In this document: in pieces, positions 1 through 12,085 of the stretch
Layout of the letters: every line of letters starts with the position of its first letter
Position numbering within the stretch: the first letter of the stretch is position 1
From: Mugil cephalus
Lineage: Eukaryota; Chordata; Actinopteri; Mugiliformes; Mugilidae
Reading direction: 5' to 3'
Assembly (NCBI RefSeq): GCF_022458985.1
Contig: NC_061782.1
Location: 8,635,672 to 8,699,671 of the forward strand
Length of the DNA: 64,000 bases
Notes under the pieces: model-generated
What the model saw: only the letters and a program-made list of their open reading frames with translations
Told to the model about the DNA's origin: nothing
Database searches by the model: none
Made by a program: the position numbers and the translations under genes

Positions 1-240
1 GGACTACTGTTTTTTTTGGTTATGAATAAAATAAAATAAAATACTACTTTATTAATCACTGTGGGCAGGGCAACACAATGCAAAAATACAATACTGAAAC
101 TTCCGATTACAAAATAAACTAAAATAAAGTATATATATGAATATATACGAAATAGAATAAGGTTGGAAAACTACATGAAATAATAATTAGTGAAAATAAA
201 TATAATAATAAATATATATACAAGTATAAATAATTTGTAT
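1..240. other. AT-rich flank, no gene recognised
   Basis: Very AT-rich sequence with overlapping AATAAA-like words at about 25-42 and short runs of A and T. It could be the end of a neighbouring transcript on either strand, but no coding exon or clear cleavage context is visible. Confidence 0.4.
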
Positions 241-288
241 AACTACGTAATTTTCAGGTTCCTACTGTATTTTGATAGGCCACAGTGA

Positions 289-307
289 ACTCCACCTCCC
301 AGAGTGC
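289..307 (+). promoter_or_regulatory. ZNF143/STAF-like site
   Basis: ACTCCACCTCCCAGAGTGC matches the ZNF143 (SBS) consensus ACTACAAYTCCCAGNATGC at all but about three positions. It lies about 230 bp before the B3GALNT2 start codon, next to an inverted CCAAT box. The match was made by eye to a remembered consensus. Confidence 0.5.
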
Positions 308-418
308 ACCGCGCCACTGCTCCTCGCCTCCCATTGGTCCGGCTCTCCGAGCGAGCAGCGGAGGCAGACATGAGGCGGTGGTGAGAGCGCGGCGGCGGAG
401 ACTTTCTGCGGAGCTGAA

Positions 419-493
419 ATGAGGCGCACACACGGGCGGAGGGCTCACACCGCGCAGTGCCGTGCGGCTCAGGAAGAGGCTCCGCGCCGCTAA
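419..493 (+). other. Upstream ORF in the B3GALNT2 leader
   Basis: ATG at 419 opens 24 codons closed by TAA at 491-493. A further ATG at 517 is out of frame with the main ATG at 533 and runs past it. Both matter only if transcription starts upstream of 419. Confidence 0.35.
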
Positions 494-532
494 AGCTGAA
501 GGCTGCTCCAGGCTGAATGAAGGGCTCCGTCC

Positions 533-2186
533 ATGCGGAGGCTAGCGCTCATTCTGCTCCCATGTGCCGTCGCCGTCCTGGTGCACTTGTGGTTGGCCCG
601 TCGACCCTCCACCAACACCCCGCTGGACAACAACACACACTCCGGTACTTTTTTTAAAATTATTATTATCCTTGCAGCCACGCAGCCCGAGCTTCGACTC
701 CTTCAAAGGCTCGCAACTTTTATATACCTCCGTGCGTCTCTCTGGCTAAGTTTGCCTTTACCGCCCCGGTGTGGTCTACCCCTGGGGTTGTTAGTTTGTG
801 TGTGAACAGGTAGTTAATGGTCAGCGTGTGTTTGTGTGTGTGGTTTTTTTTGTTGTTTTTTTTTTTATAGAGTAGAATAAGCGTAGAGTGTGTTGGGCGT
901 TGCTGGGACAGCCTGAACATCTGAGGCGAGCGGAGCATCTCTCTGCTGTGTTACTGTGCCACCTTCAGTCGGATTATTATCAGGGCTGTGTTTTCATCAA
1001 ATGTCTGTAGTTGAACCGAAGGCAGTGATTTCCACTGAGGTGGATTATCCCAAATAACTAATCAAAGGAGGCTGGATCTGGAATGAGAAGCTTAAATGAA
1101 GTTTTATTGTCACATCTGCAACTTTTTGTATTCAATTCCTCACCACTTACTGTTATTTAGTGGGTGTCTATTTGTTTGTCTTAAGTGAATTGTTTCCTGT
1201 TCTCCAGATGACCCGTTGCCTTTCTATGAAGTTTTGGTGGGAGTGCTTTCAGCCAGACACCATCATGAGCTGCGACAAGCGATAAGAGAGACCTGGCTGG
1301 GCTACCTCAGAGATCACCCCCTCTTCCGGCACAGGTCCGTAGGATGCAGCTCCCAACTGCACCCCCTCTTTTTGTTTTTCTTATTTAGTTTTCTGCCAGA
1401 CCTCGTCCACGACGCCTGCAGCATCCGGCAAATAACTGACGACCACCAGCGACCGTTTTATCTTCACCTGACTGCCGGCAGATATTGTTCTCTCTTCTCT
1501 GCCCCCCCTTTTTTATTTATTTATTTATTTATTTTGCCTATTTCCTTCTCATCCAGTGATCTGAGCTCAGATAAGGTGTGATGGCCTTTAAGACAGCCCC
1601 CCCCACCCCCTCCCAGGTAGCCATGGCAACCAAGGGCGGCTGGATGGACGGGCTTTAGAAAACCTTGTTGCCGAACATTGTGCACGAGGAAAAAAAATAG
1701 GAATAAGTAAAAGTAGGATGAGCGTAATGATGCTTGTGCTTTTTTTTTCAGAGTGGGGGTGAAGTTTATCGTGGGCCAACATGGGTGTCCCATTCCCGAA
1801 GAGGACAGAGAGGATCCTTACTCCTGCTCCCTCCTCAACTTCAGCGAACCAGGTACAAGAAAAAAAAAAAATAAAAAAAAAAAGCAGGAACGAGATGCAT
1901 CTGCAGCTTTAATACAGAGTCTCTGCAATCTGTTGCTCGTTCACGTCGCATTGTCGGCAGCAGAGCTGAGGAAGAATAAAAGCTGAAACGGTGAAAGGAA
2001 TGTTCAGAAGAAAAGTGAAACACCTTTTATTCATGTGCGCCCACGGCTCAAGGACGACTCGCTTTTCCTTTCTGCGTCCAAGGCCGAAGCAGAAATTCTT
2101 CACAGCCAACGTAGCTGCATTTCAGCTGAGGGGTGACTAGAACTACTTACCAACGCTTGAGAACTAGAGCTGTTCTAAGCACGGAC

Positions 2187-2226
<40 letters not shown>

Positions 2227-5200
2227 GAAATAATTGAACACTTTCAGGTAGAACGTCTGCAGTAATTGTCTCTCACCTTCGCAGCAGTTTCACTACTTTT
2301 CCCTCTCGTCCGTTCAGTATTGGCTGCCTACATGAAAACATAATTACTGCTCATCAGAATGGGCTTTTTCAGGCGGCGGCCTTTGGGGTCACGGCGATGT
2401 TTTATTTTGTCCTGCCCGTCCTCCACTCTCCGCCGCGTTAATGGACGAAAGTGTTGACGTGATTCGCTTCAGAATCGGAAGCAGGCAGCGTCGGAGCGAG
2501 ACGCAGGGCGTGATTGGAAGAAGAAAAGGGGCTGCTTTTAGACACAGCTGGGCACCTGGCGCGGGGATTCAGGTCGACGCGCGCGTTAAGCGGACAATTA
2601 ATTCTCGCTGAAAATATGTTTGTTTGTGTCCTGCGTTCGTCGCGGCGATTGTTCTGTGGGACTACAATAAGGTGAATGCTAATTGGCTCCTCTCAGAGGC
2701 TGAGATGCTGTTGTAGCAACCCCGGCTCCCTACGCACACTGGTTGTGCTTTGAGTCACGGAGAAACAGTCAAATTGCTAATGATACTCGAAGACTTTAAT
2801 ACTTGAGAGGAGATATAAACAGCATAATACAGCGCTAGAGCCCCCAGTGCTCAGTTACGGCTTCTCAGATGTGAACGGTTGTTGATTTTCTCCCTGAATA
2901 AAACATTTTGGTATTTAGTGACATTTTTAAAGGACAATTGTTCCTCCACTGACAAAAAAAAAATACACCAGTGACTATTTATCATTGAATAAATAATAAT
3001 TTATCAGTTAATACTTTTTTTTTTTCACTAAAATACTAAATAACAGTAATTTTGCTCTGTATGTAATGTATTATTTATGCCCCCCTCCCCCTCGAGTAAA
3101 CTAGCAGTTCTGACATGACCGCTGCCGAGAAAGTGCTAAGCATTTATATTTAGTCAGCACAAGAATATTAAATTTATCTCTCGCACAGAGGAACTGGTAG
3201 AATCCTGCAGCTCAATCTGTGTCCGGTCAATGAGGAAAACATTTGGTCTGATAAACTGCTGCACTCTTCTTGTCTTTCCTCTTGTCTTTATTTGGTGTAG
3301 AACGTATATAAAGTAAAAAGAAAGAACAAAAAAAAAAAAAACCTGCGTTGCCTTAACAGCCTTGATCCTTTCATTGATCTCCTGAGTAACAAACAGCTCT
3401 TTTGTAATTAAGAAACCGTGCTCATGAGCAGAAGCTCACTTTGAAGACAGCGGCCGTTGAGAAGCTGCTCCTCAAAGTGCTGACGGTGTAGCTTTCCTCT
3501 TTTTTTTTTTTTTTTTTTTTTTTCTCCACGGTCTGCCTCTCTCTGAATCATCCGTTGGGATCGTGATGAATTTCTCATGCTCTGCTCTCCCTCTGTTCCA
3601 GTGACGGGGCCGGATGCCGAGATAGAGATTGTGACAGTTTCTGATCCCTCAGTGCTCGCCCCCTCCGACGTGTCCGCCATCGCCCTGGATTTCAAGGTCC
3701 TCCACCCGGTGGTGATAACCAGGCTCGGGGTGTTTCCCAGCGGGAGCCGGCCCGAACTTCAGAGCAACGTGACGGTGAAGCTGCTGCAGCTGGACCAGGA
3801 GGTAAAGGAGCATAATGCATCCCATATGCCGCCTCGCTGTTCGAGCCTGGTAGATGCACAGCCCGGGGGCAGCTGGAGGACTCTGTGCCGCTGCTGCTGT
3901 TTACTGCCTCGGTTATAGACACCGACTTCAGCTCACTTTGGATTACTGCCACTGAGATAACAGCACTCACTGTGGATGAGTTTAACTTTAGTTGCTTAGT
4001 GAATTCTTTATGGAGCAAAACTTTTTTTTTTTTTTTTTTTTTTGGTTTTTCCTGCAGGAGGCTGTGGTTACTGCTCGCTTCAGCTCCATCAGCACGGGGA
4101 CCATGGTGAACTGGGTGTGGTACAAACCAGTGGAGCAGTTCATCTTGCCCAAGGTTAGTTTTCACATAGATTATACAAATACCAAGGTTGAAGCACATAC
4201 ATTTTAGAGCAGGTTTCGGTTATTGGGATTTCTCACGGATAGCTGTTAAACTACATTCATACATAGACTTTTATCAATAATAACTACTACGTTATTGGAC
4301 ATGTTTTTTTAGGAAGCTTTTTTTAATTTAATGATTTTTTTTTTCCCCAGCAAAAAGTAGAACGCTAGATGCGATTTCAAAACCGTCTTCACAGCGCCAT
4401 TAACTAAAAAGGTTCAAAAGCACCATCGATTTCCACATGTACTTGCTGCACCTGTTGCTCAAGTACACTCCGGAGGACATCTGTGCATCACTGCTGCAAA
4501 AGGGAACTGTTTAAAAAATGAATAGTGGTGGAAGAATACTATAATCAGTTTAAATAAAATGTAAAATACCCTTTTTTTTTTCTGAGTAGCAGCTGACATG
4601 TGTCTTCAGTGGTAACTGATTATGTGTCTGACAGAAAAACGTGGTGATACTCAGTGGCATGTTTTTTTTTTATCCAGGGTTTTGAAGGGACGCTGGTTTG
4701 GGAGAGCCTGGACTCGGCTGCTCTGACCACAGTCAATTCCTCCTCCGTGGAGCTCAACGATGGGGGAGGCGTCCTCAAGATCTCCTCCGTACGTTATGTC
4801 ATGTGCTGTGTAAAAAAAAAAAGAAGAAGAAGAAAATCTTCTCAAGTTCCAAAGTGTAGGGGAAAGTTAAAGATTTTTTTTCTTGCAGATCGCAGAGGGC
4901 ATATTGCCTCATAGAAGTGCTCTTGGATTTCCCGGTCTGGCTGGAGGCTTCACATTTACTATCTATGGTCGGTCCAACAACAAAATGAATTTTGAGCTTT
5001 TTATGAAAGCCGTTTGATCGAAATCGCTCCATGAGCCAACTCCCGTAAAAGGCGTCTATATAAAAACTTATGAGCTTACCTGATTTTCAACTTGGGATTC
5101 TTGCATATGGGCCAAAGGGAAAGTAAAAATGTTCCCCGTTGCCACCCTGCTGTTCTATGTTATTGATTTTGCCTGTCTACCTAAGAACTGATTTGTTGCC

Positions 5201-8200
5201 ACTTTGTGCAAAACAAAATTAAATCTTTCAAAATCTCTGAAAACGGAACTAATGATCCATGCTGTAAAATGTTATAGTTTTTATTGGTTTGCCAGTCAAA
5301 ATTCCTTAATTTATTCAAACTTGGGGCAAATAAAATGTTAATGTGGCTTTTTCCTTCTCTGATTACTCCCATTACCCATGTAACCCCCCCCGCGTCAGAT
5401 GGAGATGGACTGTCGGCTCTCCTGCGGGGTCGCCCAGCCAGGATGGAGCTCCATGCCTCCAGGCTGAGGCAGGAGGACGCCTCCTTGCGAGAGGAGAGCC
5501 TCAGGCATGGCGACATGGTGTTCGTAGATGTGGTGGACACCTACAGGAACGTGCCTTCCAAATTGCTTCAGTTCTATAAATGGTATGCCAAGTGCTAATA
5601 ACTCGGTTCTCTGTCTCCAAATTGCCCGAACCCTCTGAGGAAATCAGCAACCTGAAATGAAAGTGTGTCAGCGACTCGGAAAAGTCTCGCTTTTTCAATC
5701 ACCATTGCGAACAGTACAGTTATGAGTCATCAAATAGCAACACATACGTATGCTTTAACCTGACGAGTGTTTTACATATTTGCGGACCCTCTTGCCCCCC
5801 GTCCTCAGTGGTATTTGTAAATCCACTTTATATTATATTGCGAAACATCTGAAGGTGGGCTTTAATTAAAGTGGCAAATTCCCTCTTTGGCAGGTCTGTT
5901 GGAAACGCTGACTTTAATCTACTGCTGAAGACAGACGATGATTGTTACATCGATGTGGACTCGGTATTAATGAAGATTGACCACAAGGGTCTCAAGCGCC
6001 GCAATTTCTGGTGGGGGAAGTAAGTACAGCGTGGTGTCTGGTCCTGTTGACAATGTACATTTAGCATCCACTTGCAGTTGAACACGGGTGCACTGTCAGC
6101 TGAACTTTAGAAACCAGAGTCCCTCTGTGCAGTCTTAAAAGAAGATGGGTAAGGTGGAAGTGAGGCAGGATTTGACGATAATGTGCATCTGACCCAGTTT
6201 CAGGCAGAGCTGGGCAGTGGATCGCATCGGAAAGTGGCAGGAGCTGGAGTACGCCAGCCCGGCCTACCCGGCGTTTGCCTGCGGCTCAGGCTACGTGGTG
6301 TCTCGTGACCTGGTCCAGTGGCTTGCCAGTAATGCAGAGAAACTCAAGGCCTACCAGGTAGAGTAGCGAGGAAGCGAGCAAGCAACGGCGGCAAATGATC
6401 GTGATCATAGCGTGAGCAATCTCCTCTGGATGTGTGGTTATAGGGAGAAGACGTGAGCATGGGGATATGGATGGCAGCTGTTGGACCACAGAAATATCAG
6501 GTAAAAGAAAAAAAATAACACTTTCAGACTCTAGCGTCCAGCTTCAATTGCATGCAAATGATTGTTTGTTTTTTTGATGTGGAATACAACACATTCCATT
6601 GGGGCTGGGCGGTATACCGGTATTTGTCTTTTATTACGATATGAATTTTTAATACACCAACCGAGCGTTCGCAACGCTGCGCTGCAAGACACTGTTTCAG
6701 ACCGGCGATTGCGTCATTGTGAGGCGCGGTGATGACGGAAAGTTTGCGGCAGAATGAGATCGCAACGAAAACACGGAAGAACTACCCAAAAAAAAAAAAA
6801 AGTGCCGTGTCAGTTCTGTGTGGTTTATAGGGTAATCAGACGTCCCCGATTTCTGGTACAGTCTCCGTTTTTGATGGCATGTCCCCCGTCTCAAGTTGTC
6901 CCTGAAAATGTCCCCGAGTTTAGCATTTTATAAAACGAGGGGAAAAAAAATGTTGCGCACAGAATACAGCAACAGTCATTACGGTAGCCGGTAGCGCTGC
7001 TAGTGACGTTACAGACTTGGCAGTTTAAATATGTTTAAGCAGGGCTCTTAAGTATCACGCACACACATTTCATTAAGTTCACACGCTCTCACGCCGAAAA
7101 ATGATGAAACTCTCCGCACATGGACTTCAAAAGAGATTAGTAATCTAGGTAGGCAGCTGCGTAATCGTCGAACAATCAGCAAACGGTGTTTGTTGTTGCC
7201 AGGTGAAATAGGAGCTCCCTAACCACGTTTTCCACAAATGTAAAAACTAAGTAAATAAACTCATTCCTCTCACTTGCTAAATTCAACACTTAAGAGCCCT
7301 GGTTTAAATGTGAATAAATATGTAAAAATAATTGAAGCTGTAATTGTCCCCGTTTCTTCATTTCATCTTGATAAACTTTTATTTATTTTTTATAATCTCC
7401 GAGCATTAAATGTCCCTGGATTTCATTTCAGGATGCATTGTGAACACATGATTATGCATGGAAAAAAATATATCGTGATAAACCTTAATACCATCGGAAT
7501 TTTGAAATATACCATGATGTATATTTTTTGTCATACCGCCCAGCCCTGCATTACATTGTTGTGTCTGGGTTTTTCCCCGCTACACAAACCTGTAACAACA
7601 GGAGATAAATGCCGATGTTTAATGTATTTTTTAAAATGGCAACCAAAAATTAATCATGTATTCAGTTTATGCAGAGCACGTAGTAATGAAGAAAACACGT
7701 TATTCAAAATTGCAGCATGTTCTTCTCACTCGGTTATCTGAGCGGCCTTTGATATTGTGAGTGATGAAGATGAGATGTGTGGTTTTACTTGCACACTTTC
7801 ATTCACGGCGGCTTTCATGCAGTTAAACGGTGTAAAACAATGGGGAGACTGAAACGGACGGCGTGAAAAATAAATTGCGCCGGCAATCGTTTGTGCTCGG
7901 TGTTTAATTAACAGTGTTTTGGTCCTCTGAGTTTAATTAGGGGAGTGTATCATTTCCCTAATTCCCTCCACAAATGAGAAGATGTAATGTAAAATAAAAA
8001 GTTTGAGTCGAAATGATGCATATTTTACGCCTCTCTCCAGTAAATCTGCTACTTGGCTGAAGCCAGGGCATTTTAATTTATATTTTTAATAAAACATGGC
8101 GGCAAGGACGACTTAACATTGATTATTTTCTTGTTGTTAGTAATTCACTGTTCAGTATATTTAAATATGTAGCTGTAACATGCACGTTTTTCCATTTTAT

Positions 8201-8523
8201 TATTCTGTTCAAAAGTACTTCTTTACCACACACACACGTGTCTTTTACTGCAGCATTGCCACGTGTCATCGGTCGATTTGTTAACGATTTACAGTAATCA
8301 AGGGTGCAAATGAACAGTTTAACCCGAGGAGGATCTGATGATTAAATTAGACTGCGCATGTACCGTCCTGCTCCTCTGTTGCCAGGACCCCGGCTGGCTG
8401 TGCGAGAAGGAGTGCTACCTGGACATGCTGTCGTCCCCTCAGCACACGGCCAAGGAGCTCCACGTCCTCTGGGACAGAAAGAGGGTCTGCGGAGACCCCT
8501 GCGGTTGTCCCTGGGACCACTGA
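533..8523 (+). CDS. b3galnt2: beta-1,3-N-acetylgalactosaminyltransferase 2 (12 exons)
   Basis: Exons: 533-644, 1208-1334, 1752-1852, 3602-3801, 4058-4153, 4678-4788, 4889-4967, 5399-5582, 5894-6019, 6204-6357, 6444-6500, 8386-8523. They join in frame to 494 residues (human 500), all at GT-AG introns. The enzyme is a type II glycosyltransferase of family GT31 that adds beta1,3-GalNAc to GlcNAc on O-mannosyl glycans of alpha-dystroglycan. Visible: a hydrophobic signal anchor at about residues 4-22 containing [24 protein letters not shown] near 48-67; [11 protein letters not shown] ending exon 5; [15 protein letters not shown] in exon 8; the DxD-type metal/nucleotide-sugar site TDDDCYID (about 350-357); [28 protein letters not shown]; and a Cys-rich C-terminus (CGDPCGC). 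Possible N-glycosylation sites are NFS and NVT in exons 3 and 4. The start at 533 gives the conserved anchor. No broken exon is seen. Confidence 0.95.
645..1207 (+). other. B3GALNT2 intron 1
   Basis: Donor GGTACT follows the signal-anchor exon (phase 1) and the acceptor is CTCCAG. It contains T-rich tracts around 846-868; no other feature is recognised. Confidence 0.75.
2191..2226. repeat. (AT)n microsatellite
   Basis: About 15 perfect AT dinucleotides followed by ACATAT, in B3GALNT2 intron 3. Likely length-variable. Confidence 0.9.
3500..3523. repeat. poly-T tract
   Basis: Uninterrupted run of 24 T about 80 bp before B3GALNT2 exon 4. It may be the reverse-oriented tail of a degraded retroelement, but no body is recognised. 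Confidence 0.8.
6501..8385 (+). other. B3GALNT2 last intron
   Basis: A 1.9 kb intron from donor GGTAAA to acceptor TGCCAG. Half of it is a hAT-like insertion (6600-7548). The remainder, including 7560-8330, is AT-rich with no recognised feature. Confidence 0.75.
6592..7556 (+). mobile_element. Nonautonomous hAT-like DNA transposon with target duplication
   Basis: The element (6600-7548, about 949 bp) begins GGGCTGGGCGGTAT and ends with its near inverse, ATACCGCCCAGCCC. Inversion extends imperfectly inward (for example ATTACGATAT near the left, ATATCGTGATAA near the right). It is flanked by CATTCCAT (6592-6599) and CATTACAT (7549-7556), an 8-bp duplication with one mismatch, as expected for hAT elements. 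No intact transposase is present. A stretch at 6730-6860 might be a decayed transposase N-terminus, but this is weak. The longest internal ORF (7274-7741) runs out through the right end and is not conserved coding sequence that I recognise. Confidence 0.75.
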
Positions 8524-9250
8524 ATGTGGTTCACAGCACACTCACCATGTGGCACTGTGGGTAAAATGCACTCGAGCACTGAGAGTCAGTTCAGTTTCTG
8601 CGATTTTTCCTCTAAAACACCAAACTGAGCCATTATAAGTGATGATTATTATTATTATATAACAAAAAAAAAACACTTGAAACTTAAACAATGGGAAAAT
8701 AAGATTTGCAGGTTCTTAACATTAAAAAGAAAAACTAAACACTGCACCGACATCTTGAACCATTTGCAGCTTCACAACATGTTTAAAAAGTATCATGAAA
8801 TCTATTGTTAAATTCAATGAAAATGTCTTCATTTGGAAAAAGACTGAATTTAAAATGCTTTATTATCGTAAGTGTCAGGAGAAGAAACCATGTGCAATAT
8901 CAGCACCGTGTACAGGATCACAGCTGGAAGTACCACAGATTTAAAGACGATTACTCTGCATTGCTATATTTTGTAAATTATTGTCCTGAGCTTTTCATCC
9001 TCTTCACTGTTTGTAGATTTCTGACGAGCTTTCTCTCACATACACACAGTTTGTACTGTAACTGTTGTTGTGCAAATAGTGATGTGGCCTTACTGTATTC
9101 GTTAGGCGTCATGCTGTATGTAACGTTAACACTTGTGATATCAGCGCAGATTTTTGACGACGCAGTCCAAGCGGCTGCGAAAGAGACTCATTTAACACTG
9201 GTTTTATGAAGCCCTCCTCCTCCGAGGTAATAAAGAACACTTGAGAGGGA
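8524..9250 (+). other. b3galnt2: B3GALNT2 3'UTR with polyadenylation signal
   Basis: Noncoding AT-rich sequence after the stop codon. The first good AATAAA is at 9229-9234, followed by a G/T-rich stretch (GTGCTTGTTG, 9258-9267). Cleavage is expected near 9250. Internal ORFs here look random. Confidence 0.6.
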
Positions 9251-9975
9251 TTAGCGACGTGCTTGTTGTTTATTTCGGGGGACGATTCACGCAGTAAAGT
9301 TACAGGAGCTGCTGATTGTGTGTGGAGTCTGAAGCTGCGTTTTAGCCGTTAGCGCTGCTCAGTCGGCACCGAGCGGTCTCTTGCTTTCCAACTTAAAAAG
9401 GAATATGAAATCCCTTTGATTTCTATCGATGATTGTTTTTCCCGAGACGGTGAGCTGGACACGGCTGGAATTTTGATCAAGAAAACTTTTAGCCCCAAAT
9501 TGATCCGGGTTTTCATCCTGATCAATACAACTGAACACATCCAGCTATGTGATTTTTTTTTTTTTTGACTGCACGCTTTTTTTTTTTTTTAAGGTGCTGC
9601 AGTGATTTGTTTGTTTATTGATGTATAGCCAATATGATTGATGCTGAGTCACTAGAATTAGATTACCTCGCTGTATGTTTCTCTAAATAATGAAAGACGA
9701 TGCTGAATATTTTACTAATGGAGGGTAATACGTGTCATTTGTTTCATTTAAGCCTGTCCCACCTGCCAAGATTTCTGTTCCCGCAATTAACTTGACATTG
9801 GAGCAGACATTCCTATCCTCCTACTCCCTTTCCATCCCGTCCTTTCGCCTCTTCTCTTTCAGTGAGCTGCATGATAACAAAGTCATATCCGCATCTGTTC
9901 CACTCTCCCACAAAGATAAGCGCGCTGTTTTTCACCCTCTCTCTGTGATTTGGCTCGAAGCCCTTTCATTGTGAG

Positions 9976-9978
<3 letters not shown>

Positions 9979-10007
<29 letters not shown>
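9979..10007. repeat. (GA)n microsatellite
   Basis: About 14 tandem GA units in the intergenic region. Confidence 0.9.
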
Positions 10008-10010
<3 letters not shown>

Positions 10011-11449
10011 TCGTGGAAATGACGCTCGGATGAAAAATGCCCACTTCTGCTTCATGCGCTTCTTTAGAAGTCAGTGAATTTGTCTAAACTCTGATAAGCG
10101 CCGCGGTGGTGTTGTCACTCGCTGATGTAAAATGTTTAAATTATTATCATCCAAATCCTCTGAAGCCTTTATTCTAATCCCATTCTCTTGTACGCTCCAA
10201 ACAGACGATCAAATCAGCCGCGTCTACCTTTGTCATAATAACTCCACAAGCAAATTGCACCGTGTTTGCCTACAAATTGCTCTTATATATGTATTATATT
10301 CTGAAGCTCCTCTGACTTTCTCCTCATAGTAATTTAATGGCTCGGCCCATTTTTTCGAGTGGTTTTCCCGTCTTACTGCCGCCAGTATGATTTTATTTTT
10401 CTTTTGTACGTATGCGTTTATGTAATGTGGAACTGCACCGTGTTTGGAGGGACAATTGGCTCCCGTATTGACATAACCGAGAGCGAAATGATGTTGTGTC
10501 GAGGGGAAAACACTGCTCAAGAATTCCTTTGTTTTCCGAGCGATCGATACACGCGAATATGAAGTCGCTCCCGCAGCTAGACGCTTAATGATCAAAGGAG
10601 CAGAAGTACTACAACAATAAATCAGGGTGTAATGAGAAGATCTCATCTTACTGACCCAGAATATGGGATTCATCCATATGTTTGATATTAATAGACCCCC
10701 AGATGTTTTGAATAGTCTGTGCCCTCAAGCGTGCGTGTAATCTTTTCTAAGTGACGACAAGAGTACAATTCCCAGAACCGCTGACTTATTTTCACTCTAT
10801 TAATATTTTGCCATGAAAGTGCAATCATCCGTTTAGTCTGCGACAAGCGCCGCTCGGAGAAAATAGAGGGAACTTGAGCGCCTGAGTTAATTGTATTTTT
10901 AAAATCCTTTTCATCTCGAGTCTCACCTCCTTCCAAAACTCATCTTCATGTGTGGCAGATTGAATCCAAGAATGTGTTGACATTACAAGTTTGATTCTTG
11001 TTTTCTTCACAGGCTGTGGCAGACACTTAATTTTACTGGAGTGTCTTGTTTTTGTCTGGAGAGCCTCTAACAAAAGCACTTATCATATCCCATTTAACAC
11101 ACTTAATACACAATATTTCTTCCTATGATGCTGTTTATATGCTATCACTGGTGTGTCAGAAAGCTGGAAGTTTAAACGCTTAAGCTGTTACAAAATATTG
11201 ATGCTTATTCATTACTGTAGCTATATATGTACCCGAAAGTTAATTATTTTGGTAGTACTTTACTTGTAAATAAGTAATTCAAGTATTTGTTGATTACTTG
11301 TAGCTAAGCTTAACATATTAGCTGTAACGTTAAGCCAACTGTCTTAACTGCTGTTTTCAATTAGATGTGGTTTGTGTCTGTTGTTTATTCTCTACTTTTA
11401 TCTAACGGTTTCAACCATTTAATCTATTTCTAACTACCCGTTTCTACCC

Positions 11450-12085
11450 AATGTTGATTACTTTTAGCCATAGTTTAACTCTTTATAACACTCTAAGTGT
11501 TTCAACCATTTATTACTTAGTTAGCTAAGCTAACAACTTCTACTGTTTTTCCTTCGCTAGCTAACTTTAATGTCATTTATTTTATCCTCCGTTTAACTGT
11601 TTCACATTTTGGAGGAGTAATTTTTGGCAGCTGTCTGAACTGTTTGTCTTCTGCTGGATATTTCATCATTAATTACTTTTAGCTAACTACTTTAGTTCTT
11701 TACTTACTTTTAGCTAACTGTTTCAGTTCATTGATTAATTTTAGCTCACTGTTTTAGCTTATTAATTACCTTTAGCTAACTATTTTACTTCATTTATTAG
11801 TTTTTGCTATTTTAATTCATTACTTAATTTTAGCTATTTCAGTTTATTAATTACTTTTCACTCTTAATTTTACTTTATTTTTAGCCGTTTCAGTTCTTTT
11901 ATTACTTACTAGTTTGCCATTTAAGTTTATGAATTACCTTTTGCTAGCTATTTTTAGTTCATTCATTAGTTTCAGCTAATTATTTTTAGTTCATTCAATT
12001 TTTGTTAGAAATAATCATTGTTATTCATTATTAGCAATTTGTTTAAGTTGTTTATCCAATACCTTTTGCTAACTATGTCATTTAT
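11450..12085. repeat. Degenerate AT-rich minisatellite, about 31-bp unit
   Basis: The core word TTTTAGCTAACT with a following TTCATT-ATTA segment recurs. Its AGCT (or TGCT) core falls at 11681, 11712, 11743, 11774 and 11805, exactly 31 bp apart, then at 11832, 11883, 11915, 11942 and 11974 with 26-32 bp spacing or multiples. Copies decay outward to about 11450 and 12085. Units differ by substitution and small indels, so the array is old. Confidence 0.75.

Larger units (their letters stand above)
241..532 (+). promoter_or_regulatory. b3galnt2: B3GALNT2 promoter and 5'UTR (CpG-rich)
   Basis: Composition changes abruptly from AT-rich to GC- and CpG-rich at about 285. The stretch holds a ZNF143-like site (289-307) and an inverted CCAAT box (ATTGG, 333-337), with no obvious TATA box. 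This fits a housekeeping promoter. The transcription start is not determined; 380-532 is probably transcribed leader. Confidence 0.6.
1853..3601 (+). other. B3GALNT2 intron 3
   Basis: Longest 5' intron, from donor GGTACA to acceptor TTCCAG. It contains A-rich tracts, an (AT)n microsatellite and a 24-T run near the 3' end. No coding exon or RNA gene is recognised. Confidence 0.7.

Noticed and set aside
7274..7741. 155-codon ORF in the last B3GALNT2 intron
   Set aside because: It starts within the hAT-like element and runs out past its right end. No transposase motif is seen, so it is chance.
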